Part shown: piece after piece, positions 18,778 to 27,261 of the stretch
How the letters are laid out: every line of letters starts with the position of its first letter
How positions within the stretch are numbered: position 1 is the first letter of the stretch
Assembly: GCF_001183865.1 (NCBI RefSeq)
Contig: NZ_CP012020.1
Coordinates: 310,001-374,000 of the forward strand
DNA length: 64,000 bases
Origin: Methylophilus sp. TWE2
GTDB taxonomy: Bacteria; Pseudomonadota; Gammaproteobacteria; Burkholderiales; Methylophilaceae
Reading direction: 5' to 3'
The notes under the pieces: generated by a model
What the model was told of the DNA's origin: nothing
Databases searched by the model: none
What the model saw: the letters and a program-made list of their open reading frames with translations, nothing else
Position numbers and translations under genes: made by a program

Positions 18778-19737
18778 TCACGGTTTTTGTACTTGCAGCC
18801 AGACAGCAGCGATTCTCTCGGCCTCAAAATAGGCTTCGTTCATCAGTTCTTCACTAAAAATATCAGGATCGATTTCGATATAGCTGTAAGTGGCGCCCGC
18901 GCTTTTAATTTTTGGGCTGATGGCATGGATAAAAGGGTCCTCCCCAGCCAGCATGGCGACACCGGTATACAGCATTAACGTCCCCCTGGGGGCCAGTCGG
19001 GCCAGTGCGGTATCCACAATATCCAGCGAAAGTTGTGCCCCTAACGCTCCGTTGCCATGTCGGTAAGCGCGTTCCAGCGGGTCAACCAGGTAAGGCGGAT
19101 TGGCAACGATGAGGTCAAAATGGCCGTCGATATCATTGAGCAGGTTGCTGTACTGGAAGCGGACATTATTGACCCCGTTGGCCTCGGCGTTGCTGGCTGC
19201 GATTGTCAGCGCGTTTTCGTTGATATCCACGCCCCACACTTCCGTTTCAGGCAGCATGCTGGCCAGTAAAATGGCGGCTGTGCCAGGCCCGGTGCCGATA
19301 TCAACACAGCGTTGAATCGGCTTGTGCAGGCCTGGCAGTGCCTGATCTAACGCACGTATAAACCGGTAAGTGTCCGGCCCCAGAAAAACAGCATCACTGG
19401 CGTCGGTAGGGAAAGGCGAGTGTGCAAACAGGGTATTGTTGAGACTGGATACGCGTATGAGTGATTGCCACCCCTGGGCAAACGGCCGCACGATGCCAGC
19501 CGCCTGCATCAGCTCAAATAATTCGGCATCGGGTGTGCTGGCTGCAAACGGCCGATTCCAGCCAAAAATATCCTGCAAGGAACGCGACCAGCGATTCTCT
19601 GGCCGCTGATTAACCAGCCGATGCGTGGTCGGTGTGACGGTCACAAAATGATAATCGCGGGCTTGTAATGCCTGCAGCACTTTCACCAAGGGCGCATTTA
19701 TTTGTGGCAGGACTGCTGTCTTTACAGTGTTTTTCAT
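18778..19737 (-). CDS. Class I SAM-dependent methyltransferase with NPPY motif
   Basis: This 319-residue protein has an N-terminal helical part (to about residue 125), then a Rossmann methyltransferase domain. The SAM-binding glycine loop reads VDIGTGPGTAAI (near 147), the acidic residue is in VWGVDINENAL, and VANPPYLVDP (near 215) is the catalytic motif of enzymes that methylate amide or exocyclic amino nitrogens. It resembles PrmC and RlmG relatives, so the target may be a protein glutamine or an RNA/DNA base. It is divergent from the diiron-protein gene. Confidence 0.8.
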   Translation of the reverse strand: MKNTVKTAVLPQINAPLVKVLQALQARDYHFVTVTPTTHRLVNQRPENRWSRSLQDIFGWNRPFAASTPDAELFELMQAAGIVRPFAQGWQSLIRVSSLNNTLFAHSPFPTDASDAVFLGPDTYRFIRALDQALPGLHKPIQRCVDIGTGPGTAAILLASMLPETEVWGVDINENALTIAASNAEANGVNNVRFQYSNLLNDIDGHFDLIVANPPYLVDPLERAYRHGNGALGAQLSLDIVDTALARLAPRGTLMLYTGVAMLAGEDPFIHAISPKIKSAGATYSYIEIDPDIFSEELMNEAYFEAERIAAVWLQVQKP

Positions 19738-19874
19738 GGAAACAAGCTCTTGAAGAAAGGTGGCTTTTAGCTTAGCAGAACCTCGGTTTTTCTCTTATAA
19801 GCGTATTCCTACAATGCGCTCATGGATTGTCTGATAGGGATTTTGATCACATCTGCGTAACGTATCTGCTTTCT

Positions 19875-19896
19875 ACTTGCAATGACACCTGCAAGT
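19875..19896. promoter_or_regulatory. Inverted repeat upstream of the diiron-protein gene
   Basis: ACTTGCA (19875-19881) and TGCAAGT (19890-19896) form a perfect seven-base inverted repeat separated by eight bases. It ends 8 bases before the GGAGG ribosome-binding site. It could be a repressor operator or a small leader hairpin. Confidence 0.4.
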
Positions 19897-19917
19897 TAAT
19901 CTTTGGAGGCAGAAGAA

Positions 19918-21387
19918 ATGTCGGTCATCAGCAATGAAGTTGAAAAACGGGCAAGAACGGTCAATGACTGGTCGGCAAGGGACATGTATTTTTCACTGCT
20001 TTCGCCCTCTGGCTTTAGCAAGGGCAGGGCAGATAGTGCAGGTTTCCTCACAGCGCATCTCAAGGAAACAAGCCAGCATTTTAACAATATGCCAGCACAT
20101 CCGGAACAGCTTGAAGCCTGGCTGGATGAGCACACTCAAGTGGTTGGGCGACAGTTTCAGGAGTACCTGGCGGTTCGTCAAGAAGGTGGGCGGCGTTGGT
20201 ACTTCAGTAGCAAGGCACATGCGTTATATTTTTTGAGAGCGGTCGCCCCGACAAAAATGGTAGATGGTGCCTGGCTTTATGGCATCACCCGGCACTGGCA
20301 TGATGCGCGATTTGCCTCTTTGCTTAAAATTTATCTAGAAGAGTTAGGGAATGGCGTGGAGGCGATGAACCATGTTGTCCTCTACCGCAAGCTGCTTAAA
20401 GTCAATGAATGTGAAGACTGGAAAAACCTGGACGACAAGTTTTTCACGCAAGGTGCGCTTCAACTGGCCCTGGCTGCGAACACTGAAACGCATTTGCCAG
20501 AAGTCATCGGCTTTAACTTGGGGTATGAACAATTACCCCTGCATTTGCTGATCACGGCTTATGAGCTCAAAGAGCTGAATATTGACCCTTATTACTTTAC
20601 CTTACACACCACCATCGATAACCCCCACAGCGGGCATGCACGCGCGGCAATTGATGCAGTGACTGAGGCATTGCCCACTTTCGGTTCTGTCCGACGTTAC
20701 ATGGAGCGCATCATGGCTGGTGTGAAATTGAATGACGCCGGGCTGGGCACGCTGGATATCATTAATCATTTTGACTTGCACGGGGAAGTGATACGTGTGC
20801 TACAAAACAAGGCGGACATCGGCCGATACATGCATTCCAACCGCTGCGTGATTGAAGGCAAAACCATGAATGAGTGGTTGGCGGACCCGGATCAGGTGGC
20901 CAAATTGCTGTATATCATGCAGAAAACAGGTTGGATCAAACGTCACCAGGATCCGGAACAAAGCCGTTTCTGGCAAGTAATTGCTGCCGAAAAAGCGCCG
21001 ATGTTCGGCGTGTTTACGGCTTATGAGCGGCAGGTGATTTATGACTGGATTGCTGGCGATGTGTTGGAGACTCTGCCCAGGGTGTCCCGTTTAGGCCCTC
21101 CGTGGCGGATGGCTGAACATCCCATGACACAACCTGAGAAACAACGCGGAAACGTCTATGATTTGCGTTCCGGGCTGCGCCTGGCGGAGCTTGGCCTCCC
21201 GGATGACGATTTTAACCAGGAGCAGCTATCGCTGGAACGTTACCTGCACGGCTTAGGCCCAAAACGGATGGACTTCCTGATTGACTGGTTGTCACCTGCC
21301 AAGCACCACACCGCGCTCGGCTTGTGTGCAACCCGTTACTTCAAAGCCTATATGGATGCGCCCTATTCGCAATACAGTCGAACATAA
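19918..21387 (+). CDS. Iron-containing redox enzyme, haem-oxygenase-like diiron family
   Basis: This 489-residue protein resembles the haem-oxygenase-like diiron oxidase/oxygenase superfamily. Candidate metal ligands are E142 (EELGNG), H152 (MNHVV), E204 (GYEQLP) and the cluster D234, H237, H240 (DNPHSGHA). That pattern follows family descriptions, but which residues bind iron is inference. Members of the superfamily act in fatty-acid, amino-acid or natural-product oxidation. No biosynthetic partner is adjacent, so the substrate is unknown. ATG at 19918 is chosen because GGAGG lies at 19905-19909. The C-terminal ~200 residues are not covered by the recognisable domain. Confidence 0.75.
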   Translation: MSVISNEVEKRARTVNDWSARDMYFSLLSPSGFSKGRADSAGFLTAHLKETSQHFNNMPAHPEQLEAWLDEHTQVVGRQFQEYLAVRQEGGRRWYFSSKAHALYFLRAVAPTKMVDGAWLYGITRHWHDARFASLLKIYLEELGNGVEAMNHVVLYRKLLKVNECEDWKNLDDKFFTQGALQLALAANTETHLPEVIGFNLGYEQLPLHLLITAYELKELNIDPYYFTLHTTIDNPHSGHARAAIDAVTEALPTFGSVRRYMERIMAGVKLNDAGLGTLDIINHFDLHGEVIRVLQNKADIGRYMHSNRCVIEGKTMNEWLADPDQVAKLLYIMQKTGWIKRHQDPEQSRFWQVIAAEKAPMFGVFTAYERQVIYDWIAGDVLETLPRVSRLGPPWRMAEHPMTQPEKQRGNVYDLRSGLRLAELGLPDDDFNQEQLSLERYLHGLGPKRMDFLIDWLSPAKHHTALGLCATRYFKAYMDAPYSQYSRT

Positions 21388-21412
21388 GTTGGCGATAAAC
21401 TGCAGTTAATCT

Positions 21413-21676
21413 TTACGTTGGACCAAACAAATCATCCAGCGGGTTTTTGCCGGAGGGTGCCTTGTTTGAGACACGGTGCACCGTGAATTCGTCTTCAATA
21501 TTGTCACGGTAATAACTCCACTGTGCGCTGGCATTCTTTAAGTTGCGCCATAGGCTTTCGCCCACGTTAAGGTGCTCTAGTGTACAGCCATCTTCAAGCT
21601 CCACTCTCAGTATGCGTTTGCTCGCATCATAGCCAATCGCACGTAATTTGCCGGAATGGATGCGGATCATGTCCAT
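21413..21676 (-). CDS. KTSC domain protein
   Basis: This 87-residue protein has the KTSC domain: an IRIHSGKLRAIGYDA start, then LRVELEDGCTLEHLNV and YYRDNIEDEF. The domain is short and found alone or next to nucleic-acid enzymes; it has been suggested to bind RNA or lysyl-tRNA synthetase partners, but function is not established. ATG at 21676 is preferred to the GTG one codon earlier. It begins 9 bases after the upstream small Cys-rich gene, so the two form an operon. Confidence 0.8.
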   Translation of the reverse strand: MDMIRIHSGKLRAIGYDASKRILRVELEDGCTLEHLNVGESLWRNLKNASAQWSYYRDNIEDEFTVHRVSNKAPSGKNPLDDLFGPT

Positions 21677-21685
21677 CACAGACGC

Positions 21686-21931
21686 CTAGCCACAGCACCC
21701 TGTCTTTGTCTTGCAACCACAGGACTTTCCGCCGCTCGTGAGGCCTTGTTTCTGCCAGGCTTTTAAAAAGGCCTCTTTGCTCATGGGCTGTATATTCAGC
21801 GATTGCTGTAATTCTGAATTCACCACCTGTGCCTGATAATGCTGAAAATGCGCCAGGTATTTGGCATATGCACGCTCTGATCCGCGTAGTTTCTGCCATT
21901 GTGACCATAGCCATTTTTTCAATCTAAACAT
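21686..21931 (-). CDS. Small YbdD/YjiX-like protein with Cys-rich tail
   Basis: This 81-residue protein starts MFRLKKWLWSQWQKLRG, continues with ERAYAKYLAHFQ and PMSKEAFLKAW, and ends in a cysteine cluster (SCGCKTKTGCCG). The general layout of helix, YLxH, then a CC tail resembles the YbdD/YjiX (DUF466) family, which is often beside the CstA carbon-starvation transporter. No cstA gene is nearby, so the assignment is tentative. ATG at 21931 is supported by AAAGGATAGGG upstream. The tail could bind a metal. Confidence 0.55.
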   Translation of the reverse strand: MFRLKKWLWSQWQKLRGSERAYAKYLAHFQHYQAQVVNSELQQSLNIQPMSKEAFLKAWQKQGLTSGGKSCGCKTKTGCCG

Positions 21932-22091
21932 GACCCTATCCTTTGCTAAAAATGGTTTGACCACCATTTGGATGATTGTATCCTCAGAGGAAACGACTGC
22001 CTATACATCTTGTTACGTTTGGTGCCTCCATTTTCTTGCAGCGTCATGCTAATCTGGCAACCTGTCTGTCACTAACACCCTTCTGCAGTCA

Positions 22092-23666
22092 ATGTCCAAC
22101 GCGTTTTATTTCAATCTGATTTTATTTTTCCTAGTCGCCATTATTGCGCTGGAGGTGCTGGCAAAGAAACTACGCTGGCCGCCTGCCGTGGCGCAATTAA
22201 TGGGTGGGGCCATCATTGCGTTTATTCCAGGATTACCCGCATTTGAAATCGACCCTGCGCTGGTGCTCGTGGTGTTCTTGCCACCACTGTTGATGGCAGG
22301 GGCTTATTTTACGGTATGGCATGAGTTCCGTCGGCATCTGGGGGGGATTTTGCTGCTGGCCGTGGGGGCGGTGCTATTCACGACACTGGTTGTCGGGCTG
22401 GCGCTTCATGCATTGACGCCGTCGTTACCTTGGGCAGCCTGTTTTGCTTTGGGCGCTATTGTCTCTCCGCCTGATGCTATTGCCGCCAAGGCGGTATTGC
22501 AACGTGTTGCATTGCCGCGCAAATTGCTGGTGTTACTCGAAGGTGAAAGTTTGCTCAATGATGCAACGGGATTAGTGTTGTACAAGTTCTCGTTGGTCGC
22601 CGTGCTGACAGGGGCGTTTTCCATGACGGCTGCGCTCGAAGAGTTTGCCTGGTTGAGCATAGGCGGCATAATGCTTGGCGGGGCATTTGGCTATTTCGTT
22701 TATAAAACCTTGCGCTATTTGCAGGATACCGAGTTGATGATACTGGCCTCTGCGTTACCCGGCTGGATATGTTACGTCGTAGGTGAGCATATTGGCGTCT
22801 CAGGGGTGATAGCCACCGTCACCTACGGCATGATGCTGGGCTGGCACCAGCATGAAATCATGACTGCTACGGCGCGTCGCCGCGGCACAGCCTTTTGGCA
22901 AATCATGATCTTTGTGTTTGAGTCACTGGTGTTTATCCTGATTGGCCTATCGTTGCGCGGCGTGTGGGAGCGTATTTTGCATGCCGACACATCGCTGACA
23001 GATTACAGCTTGCAGGTATTGCTGGTGTTGGCCGTGGTGATTGTGTCGCGTTTTGTCTGGGTGTTTGCGCTAGAGGGTGTGTCCAGGCTATTTAGCTCAT
23101 CTACGTCTGACTTTCATCATGGCTGGCGAGAATCTTTCGTAAAAAGTTGGGCTGGTATGCGTGGGGTGGTGACGCTGGCGGCGGCGCTGGCTGTGCCTGC
23201 TGAAGTGCCTGGCCGCGATTTGATGTTGCTGTGCGCCTTTGCGGTAATCCTGGTGACGGTATTGTTCCAGGGGACCACCATAGGCTGGGTGATCCGCGTG
23301 CTCAAATTAAAGGCCACACACGAACGTACCTACCTCAATGAGCCCCAAACTTGGGCACGGATTGAGCAGGCGCAATATGCCGTGGTAAGCAAGTTGGCTT
23401 ACGACGAGCAAGGTCAGCTATTACATCCGCGTTTGCTAGAGCAATACAGCTACCGGCAAAGCCTGTCTGACAAACATAAAAATGATGCCATGTTACCTGA
23501 CCACATTCGCAAGGCACATTTTAGTGTGATTTTGGCTGCTGTCGCGGCGGGGCGGGAAGAGTTACTCAAACTGCATCGTTCCGGCCAGATTCATGATGAA
23601 TTACTCCATGTCATGGAGCGCGATCTGGATATCCAGGAAATCGCAGCCTTGCATAGTCGAGGTTAA
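22092..23666 (+). CDS. Na+/H+ antiporter, CPA1 family
   Basis: This 524-residue protein has about twelve hydrophobic segments covering residues 1-400, then a soluble tail. CPA1 motifs are present: SPPDAIAAKAVL (near 125) with the ion-binding aspartate, and GESLLNDATGLVLY (near 155). RGVVTLAAALAVP (near 355) matches the conserved arginine region. It exchanges Na+ or K+ for protons across the inner membrane. The ribosome-binding site before ATG 22092 is weak. It stands alone. Confidence 0.88.
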   Translation: MSNAFYFNLILFFLVAIIALEVLAKKLRWPPAVAQLMGGAIIAFIPGLPAFEIDPALVLVVFLPPLLMAGAYFTVWHEFRRHLGGILLLAVGAVLFTTLVVGLALHALTPSLPWAACFALGAIVSPPDAIAAKAVLQRVALPRKLLVLLEGESLLNDATGLVLYKFSLVAVLTGAFSMTAALEEFAWLSIGGIMLGGAFGYFVYKTLRYLQDTELMILASALPGWICYVVGEHIGVSGVIATVTYGMMLGWHQHEIMTATARRRGTAFWQIMIFVFESLVFILIGLSLRGVWERILHADTSLTDYSLQVLLVLAVVIVSRFVWVFALEGVSRLFSSSTSDFHHGWRESFVKSWAGMRGVVTLAAALAVPAEVPGRDLMLLCAFAVILVTVLFQGTTIGWVIRVLKLKATHERTYLNEPQTWARIEQAQYAVVSKLAYDEQGQLLHPRLLEQYSYRQSLSDKHKNDAMLPDHIRKAHFSVILAAVAAGREELLKLHRSGQIHDELLHVMERDLDIQEIAALHSRG

Positions 23667-23885
23667 AAGGCACTGTCCACATTTTTTGTGGATAACTTTT
23701 GGGTTGTGTTGTGGGTGGGTGGTGTAAGTGTATGATTCAATGATGTAAATAGCGGTTGATTAAAATCTGTACGCTAAAATTATTTGCTGAAAATGCTTGC
23801 TGACAGCTGTTTTTTGTGTATTGCCAGCTGCCAAGAGCCAGCGTAGCATTAAGCGCATCATTGTCGCCAATATGGGGAGTGTATG

Positions 23886-24107
23886 ATGAAGAGACTGTTT
23901 TATATCGATTATCCGCAAGAGCATTTTGAAGGCCAGGCACACCGTTACCGTTGTGCTTTTTGCAAACAGGAAACGACCAAAATTAATGGGCGCCTGGAAG
24001 GGCACCTGCCGACGTGTGATTACCGGATAGCGTTGGAAAAGGCTGGTTTTGAATGTAACCGTCATTCATCTGTTCCACATGAAGACAGGGCAGATGAAGT
24101 GGATTAA
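23886..24107 (+). CDS. Small zinc-finger-like protein, unknown
   Basis: This 73-residue protein starts MKRLFYIDYPQEHF and holds CAFC near residue 25, then H and C in GHLPTC, a C2HC arrangement that probably binds zinc. ATG at 23886 is preferred over the ATG one codon earlier because GGAG ends at 23879. It has no signal peptide. I do not recognise the family. It lies 54 bases before the YeeE/YedE pair on the same strand but no functional link is evident. Confidence 0.6.
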   Translation: MKRLFYIDYPQEHFEGQAHRYRCAFCKQETTKINGRLEGHLPTCDYRIALEKAGFECNRHSSVPHEDRADEVD

Positions 24108-24161
24108 CAGCTGGGGGGCTATATCCTTTGGCTTCAGAAAAACTGAACAATTAGAAAACAT

Positions 24162-24587
24162 ATGTCTGACTTTACTCCGTTGCAATCATTGATCGGTGGC
24201 TTACTGATCGGTTTCTCAACCTTATTGATGATACTTTTACTCGGCAAAATTGCCGGCATCAGCGGCATTGTTGGCCAACTCTGGTCAGCTGCTAGCGGTG
24301 ACCGTGCATGGCGCTTTGCTTTTGTGGTGGGTTTATTGGTATCGCCAATGTTATATGCACAGTTCACTTCTTTGCCCGAGATCGTTGTGATGACAAGCAC
24401 GTCCTGGCTGGTTGTGGCGGGGTTGCTGGTGGGCTTTGGTAGCCGTTTAGGCAGTGGCTGTACCAGCGGGCACGGCGTGTGTGGCTTGTCGCGTTTGTCA
24501 TTACGTTCCCTGGTCGCTACCGTGACCTTTATGGCGACGGCGATGCTCGTCGTGTGGCTGGTTCGTCATGTGTTGTTGATAGGGTAG
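24162..24587 (+). CDS. YeeE/YedE family transporter, first half
   Basis: This 141-residue membrane protein has four hydrophobic helices and the family motif [19 protein letters not shown] (near residue 95) with two cysteines. YeeE/YedE proteins move thiosulfate or related sulfur species; cysteines line the path in the structurally known homologue. Here the transporter is split over two adjacent genes, as in PmpA/PmpB-type pairs. The partner follows 6 bases later. The pair is convergent with the FisR-like regulator and beside the persulfide dioxygenase operon, which supports a sulfur role. Confidence 0.88.
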   Translation: MSDFTPLQSLIGGLLIGFSTLLMILLLGKIAGISGIVGQLWSAASGDRAWRFAFVVGLLVSPMLYAQFTSLPEIVVMTSTSWLVVAGLLVGFGSRLGSGCTSGHGVCGLSRLSLRSLVATVTFMATAMLVVWLVRHVLLIG

Positions 24588-24593
24588 GAAAAA

Positions 24594-25013
24594 ATGGTCG
24601 TATTGATCGCATTATTAGCGGGTGTCATTTTTGGCTTGGGATTGATTGTGGGTGGGATGACCAACCCGGCTAAAGTACTGGCTTTTTTGGATATTACTGG
24701 GGATTGGGATCCCTCGCTGGCATTTGTCATGCTGGGGGCCATTGCAGTGGGTTTTTTTGCTTTCCGGGCTGCGGCAAGAAAGTCTGAAAGTGTGTTGGGG
24801 ATGCCAGTGCAATTGCCAGGAACCCGCACGATTGATCGCAAGTTGCTACTCGGTGCCGTGCTGTTTGGCACAGGCTGGGGAATAGCCGGATTCTGCCCTG
24901 GTCCTGCAGTCACCTCAGTCTTCACTGGCGGCATCTCTGTCTGGCTGTTTGTCGCCAGCATGCTGGCCGGGATGGCGGTACATACTCTGGCAGTACGTCG
25001 CGGCTGGTTGTGA
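24594..25013 (+). CDS. YeeE/YedE family transporter, second half
   Basis: This 139-residue membrane protein begins MVVLIALLAGVIFGLGLI and holds GGMTNPAKVLAFLDI (near 19) and GTGWGIAGFCPGPAV (near 85), the second-half signature of YeeE/YedE transporters (DUF6691 type), including one conserved cysteine. It probably forms a complex with the preceding half in the inner membrane to take up or export a sulfur compound. Its stop lies 5 bases from the stop of the convergent regulator gene. Confidence 0.88.
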   Translation: MVVLIALLAGVIFGLGLIVGGMTNPAKVLAFLDITGDWDPSLAFVMLGAIAVGFFAFRAAARKSESVLGMPVQLPGTRTIDRKLLLGAVLFGTGWGIAGFCPGPAVTSVFTGGISVWLFVASMLAGMAVHTLAVRRGWL

Positions 25014-25018
25014 CAGCA

Positions 25019-26383
25019 TTATTCTTTTTGCCATAATTTACGGTAACGCCACAGCGTGGTGCGGCCTATCCCGAGCTGTTTGGCTGCTTGCGTCAGGTTG
25101 CCCCGGCAGTCAGCCACCGCCTGCAAGATGGCTGCTTCTGATGGCGCCTGCCTTCCGGATTTTGCGGGTCCGGTGACCTGCATCTGAGGTATGGTTGACT
25201 GCGCTTGTAATTCTGGCGGCAAATCTCCCACGTCCAACTGTTTGCCATCCGACATCACCAGTGCGTAATTCAGCACATTGCGCAGCTCACGCACATTGCC
25301 CGGCCAGTCGTACGCCATCAGTTGCTGCATCGCGGCTGCGGTCACCACAGGTAGTTGTTCCCCGGTAAATTGCTGTTTCAGGAAGTGACGCAGTATGAGC
25401 GGAATGTCCTGCTTGCGGGTCTGTAGGCTCGGTAAGAAAATCGGCACCACGCGCAAGCGGAACAATAAGTCTTGCCGGAAACGCCCGGCTTTAACCTCTT
25501 CACGCAAGGCTTTATGGGTGGCGGCCACGATGCGGACATTGGCTTGCATGGGTTGGCTGGCCCCCACTGGCAGGTACTCGCCAGTTTCAAGCACACGCAA
25601 TAATTTGGCCTGCAACTCATACGGCAGCTCAGCGATTTCATCCAGAAACAGCGTGCCACCCTCCGCGCGCCCAAACAGGCCTTGGTGATCGCGAATGGCG
25701 CCGGTAAAAGCACCTTTAACATGGCCGAACAATTCACTTTCCAGCATGCCCGCATTGAGAGTGGCGCAGTTGATGGCGACAAAAGGCGCAAGATGACGCG
25801 GGCTTTCACCATGGATCGCGCGTGCTACCAGTTCTTTACCCGTGCCTGAGTCGCCGCGGATCAAGACTGGAATTTCAGTGGGGGCGACGCGCCGTATCAT
25901 CTCAAACACTTTTTGCATCTCGGGTGCGTGACTGATCAGTCCATACTTTTCGCCCAAGGAAGCAGGCCCGCTAGTTTTTGTCTGCTCGGGCTGTTGTGGC
26001 AGCAGGATTTCCAAACCGCCAGCAAATACGCCATCCTCTTGCTGGTAGGCCATGGCATATTTCAATACAGCCTGTTGTGTGCCATCTACCCGGTGCAGCA
26101 GTAATGGCGCACCTTCTACCTTGCCGGATTCGGTCAAGCCGCAGCTACGCATACATTGCTCACAACGGTTGGCAGTCAGGCAGTTTTCGCCCAGTAGTGT
26201 TTGTTGCTTGAAGCCTAGCAATTTCTCTGCGCCTGGACTCCAGTAGCTAATGCATTTGTGTGCGTCTACGGTAAATACGGCAGCGTCCGGCATGATCAAC
26301 GAAATCATGCGAGCCAGGGATTCCCCCTGAGTGCGCGACAAGCCTGCATGCTGACTGAAAAAGTCTGGGGTGGTATGTTCCAT
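25019..26383 (-). CDS. FisR-like sigma-54 activator with sensory cysteines
   Basis: This 454-residue protein has an N-terminal PAS-like domain (about 20-130), an AAA+ sigma-54 activation domain (about 145-385; Walker A GDSGTGKE, GAFTGA, Walker B GGTLFLDEIAELP) and a Fis-type helix-turn-helix (about 415-450). The sensor domain has clustered cysteines at 44, 68, 74, 77 and 81. FisR of Cupriavidus senses sulfane sulfur through such cysteines and activates persulfide dioxygenase and sulfide:quinone oxidoreductase genes. The divergent neighbour here is a persulfide dioxygenase gene with a sigma-54 promoter, so the same role is strongly suggested. No sqr gene is in the window. Confidence 0.87.
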   Translation of the reverse strand: MEHTTPDFFSQHAGLSRTQGESLARMISLIMPDAAVFTVDAHKCISYWSPGAEKLLGFKQQTLLGENCLTANRCEQCMRSCGLTESGKVEGAPLLLHRVDGTQQAVLKYAMAYQQEDGVFAGGLEILLPQQPEQTKTSGPASLGEKYGLISHAPEMQKVFEMIRRVAPTEIPVLIRGDSGTGKELVARAIHGESPRHLAPFVAINCATLNAGMLESELFGHVKGAFTGAIRDHQGLFGRAEGGTLFLDEIAELPYELQAKLLRVLETGEYLPVGASQPMQANVRIVAATHKALREEVKAGRFRQDLLFRLRVVPIFLPSLQTRKQDIPLILRHFLKQQFTGEQLPVVTAAAMQQLMAYDWPGNVRELRNVLNYALVMSDGKQLDVGDLPPELQAQSTIPQMQVTGPAKSGRQAPSEAAILQAVADCRGNLTQAAKQLGIGRTTLWRYRKLWQKE

Positions 26384-26391
26384 GATGAGTT

Positions 26392-26433
26392 TTGAAACGT
26401 TTCAATTTGAGATAAGGTGTTTCATTGAAACAC
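26392..26433. promoter_or_regulatory. Two palindromes, likely upstream activator sites
   Basis: TTGAAACGTTTCAA (26392-26405) is a perfect 14-base palindrome. GTGTTTCATTGAAACAC (26417-26433) is a 17-base palindrome with one central base. Both share GTTTCA/TGAAAC half-sites, and a further TGAAAC lies at 26501. They lie 75-115 bases upstream of a -24/-12 promoter, where enhancer sites of sigma-54 activators are found. The likely binder is the adjacent FisR-like protein. Confidence 0.75.
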
Positions 26434-26507
26434 TGTAGGCGGGATAACGCAAGCGAAAAAATAGTTTAACTCTATGATTTTAATAGGCTTAAATCCTGAA
26501 TGAAACA

Positions 26508-26524
26508 TTGGCATCCCTTTTGCT
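26508..26524 (+). promoter_or_regulatory. Sigma-54 (-24/-12) promoter
   Basis: TTGGCATCCCTTTTGCT matches the RpoN consensus, with GG and GC separated by exactly ten bases. Transcription would start near 26535, 20 or so bases before the persulfide dioxygenase ATG. It faces that gene and lies beside a sigma-54 activator gene and its candidate sites. Confidence 0.88.
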
Positions 26525-26556
26525 CAACACATATTGTCGTTTTCAGGAGAGCCATC

Positions 26557-27261
26557 ATGATCTTTGAGCAATTTTTTGAGCCGGACAGTAGTACTTTTAC
26601 TTATCTTCTCGGTTGCGAGCACACCAGGCAGGCGGTGCTGATTGACACTGTGGAATGCGATGTTGAGAAGTATTTGACTGCTTTGCATCAGCATGGCCTC
26701 ACCCTCGTCTATACACTGGAGACCCATGTACATGCAGATCATGTCACGGCGGCAGACGCCCTGCGTAAACGGCTAGGTAGCAAAAGTGTGGTGCACCGTG
26801 ATGCAGGTGCCATGTGTGGTGATTTGCTAGTGACCGATGGCATTCATGTGCAGGTGGGCTCTCTGGATATTGAAGTGCGCTACACCCCTGGCCATACCAA
26901 TGGCTGTGTTAGCTACTACGTGGGTGACCGTATTTTTACAGGCGATGCTTTGTTGATCGGGGGCTGTGGCCGTACTGATTTTCAGCAGGGCAATGCCGGG
27001 CAGTTGTATGACAGCATACACAAGCAGATTTTCAGTTTGCCGGATGACACCTTGATTTACCCCGGTCACGACTACAACGGCAACACAGTCTCTACGGTCA
27101 GCCAGGAAAAGCGTGACAACAAGCGCTTGGGTGGCCATAAGTCTCGTCAAGACTTTATAGAAATCATGGCGAATTTAAAACTGGCTTATCCAAAACAGAT
27201 TGATATTGCACTACCTGCCAACCAGGCGTGCGGCAATATTGCGGTCAAGCAATCTGCCTGA
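26557..27261 (+). CDS. ETHE1-like persulfide dioxygenase
   Basis: This 234-residue metallo-beta-lactamase-fold protein has THVHADH (H57, H59, D61, H62), TPGHTNGC (near 110), TGDALLIGGCGRTDFQ (near 130) and YPGHDY (near 168), the ETHE1-type mononuclear iron site and glutathione persulfide pocket. The known reaction is oxidation of glutathione persulfide to sulfite plus glutathione. ATG 26557 is supported by AGGAGA; an earlier ATG would sit inside the promoter region. Its stop codon overlaps the SulP start (TGATG), so the two are coupled. Confidence 0.88.
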   Translation: MIFEQFFEPDSSTFTYLLGCEHTRQAVLIDTVECDVEKYLTALHQHGLTLVYTLETHVHADHVTAADALRKRLGSKSVVHRDAGAMCGDLLVTDGIHVQVGSLDIEVRYTPGHTNGCVSYYVGDRIFTGDALLIGGCGRTDFQQGNAGQLYDSIHKQIFSLPDDTLIYPGHDYNGNTVSTVSQEKRDNKRLGGHKSRQDFIEIMANLKLAYPKQIDIALPANQACGNIAVKQSA

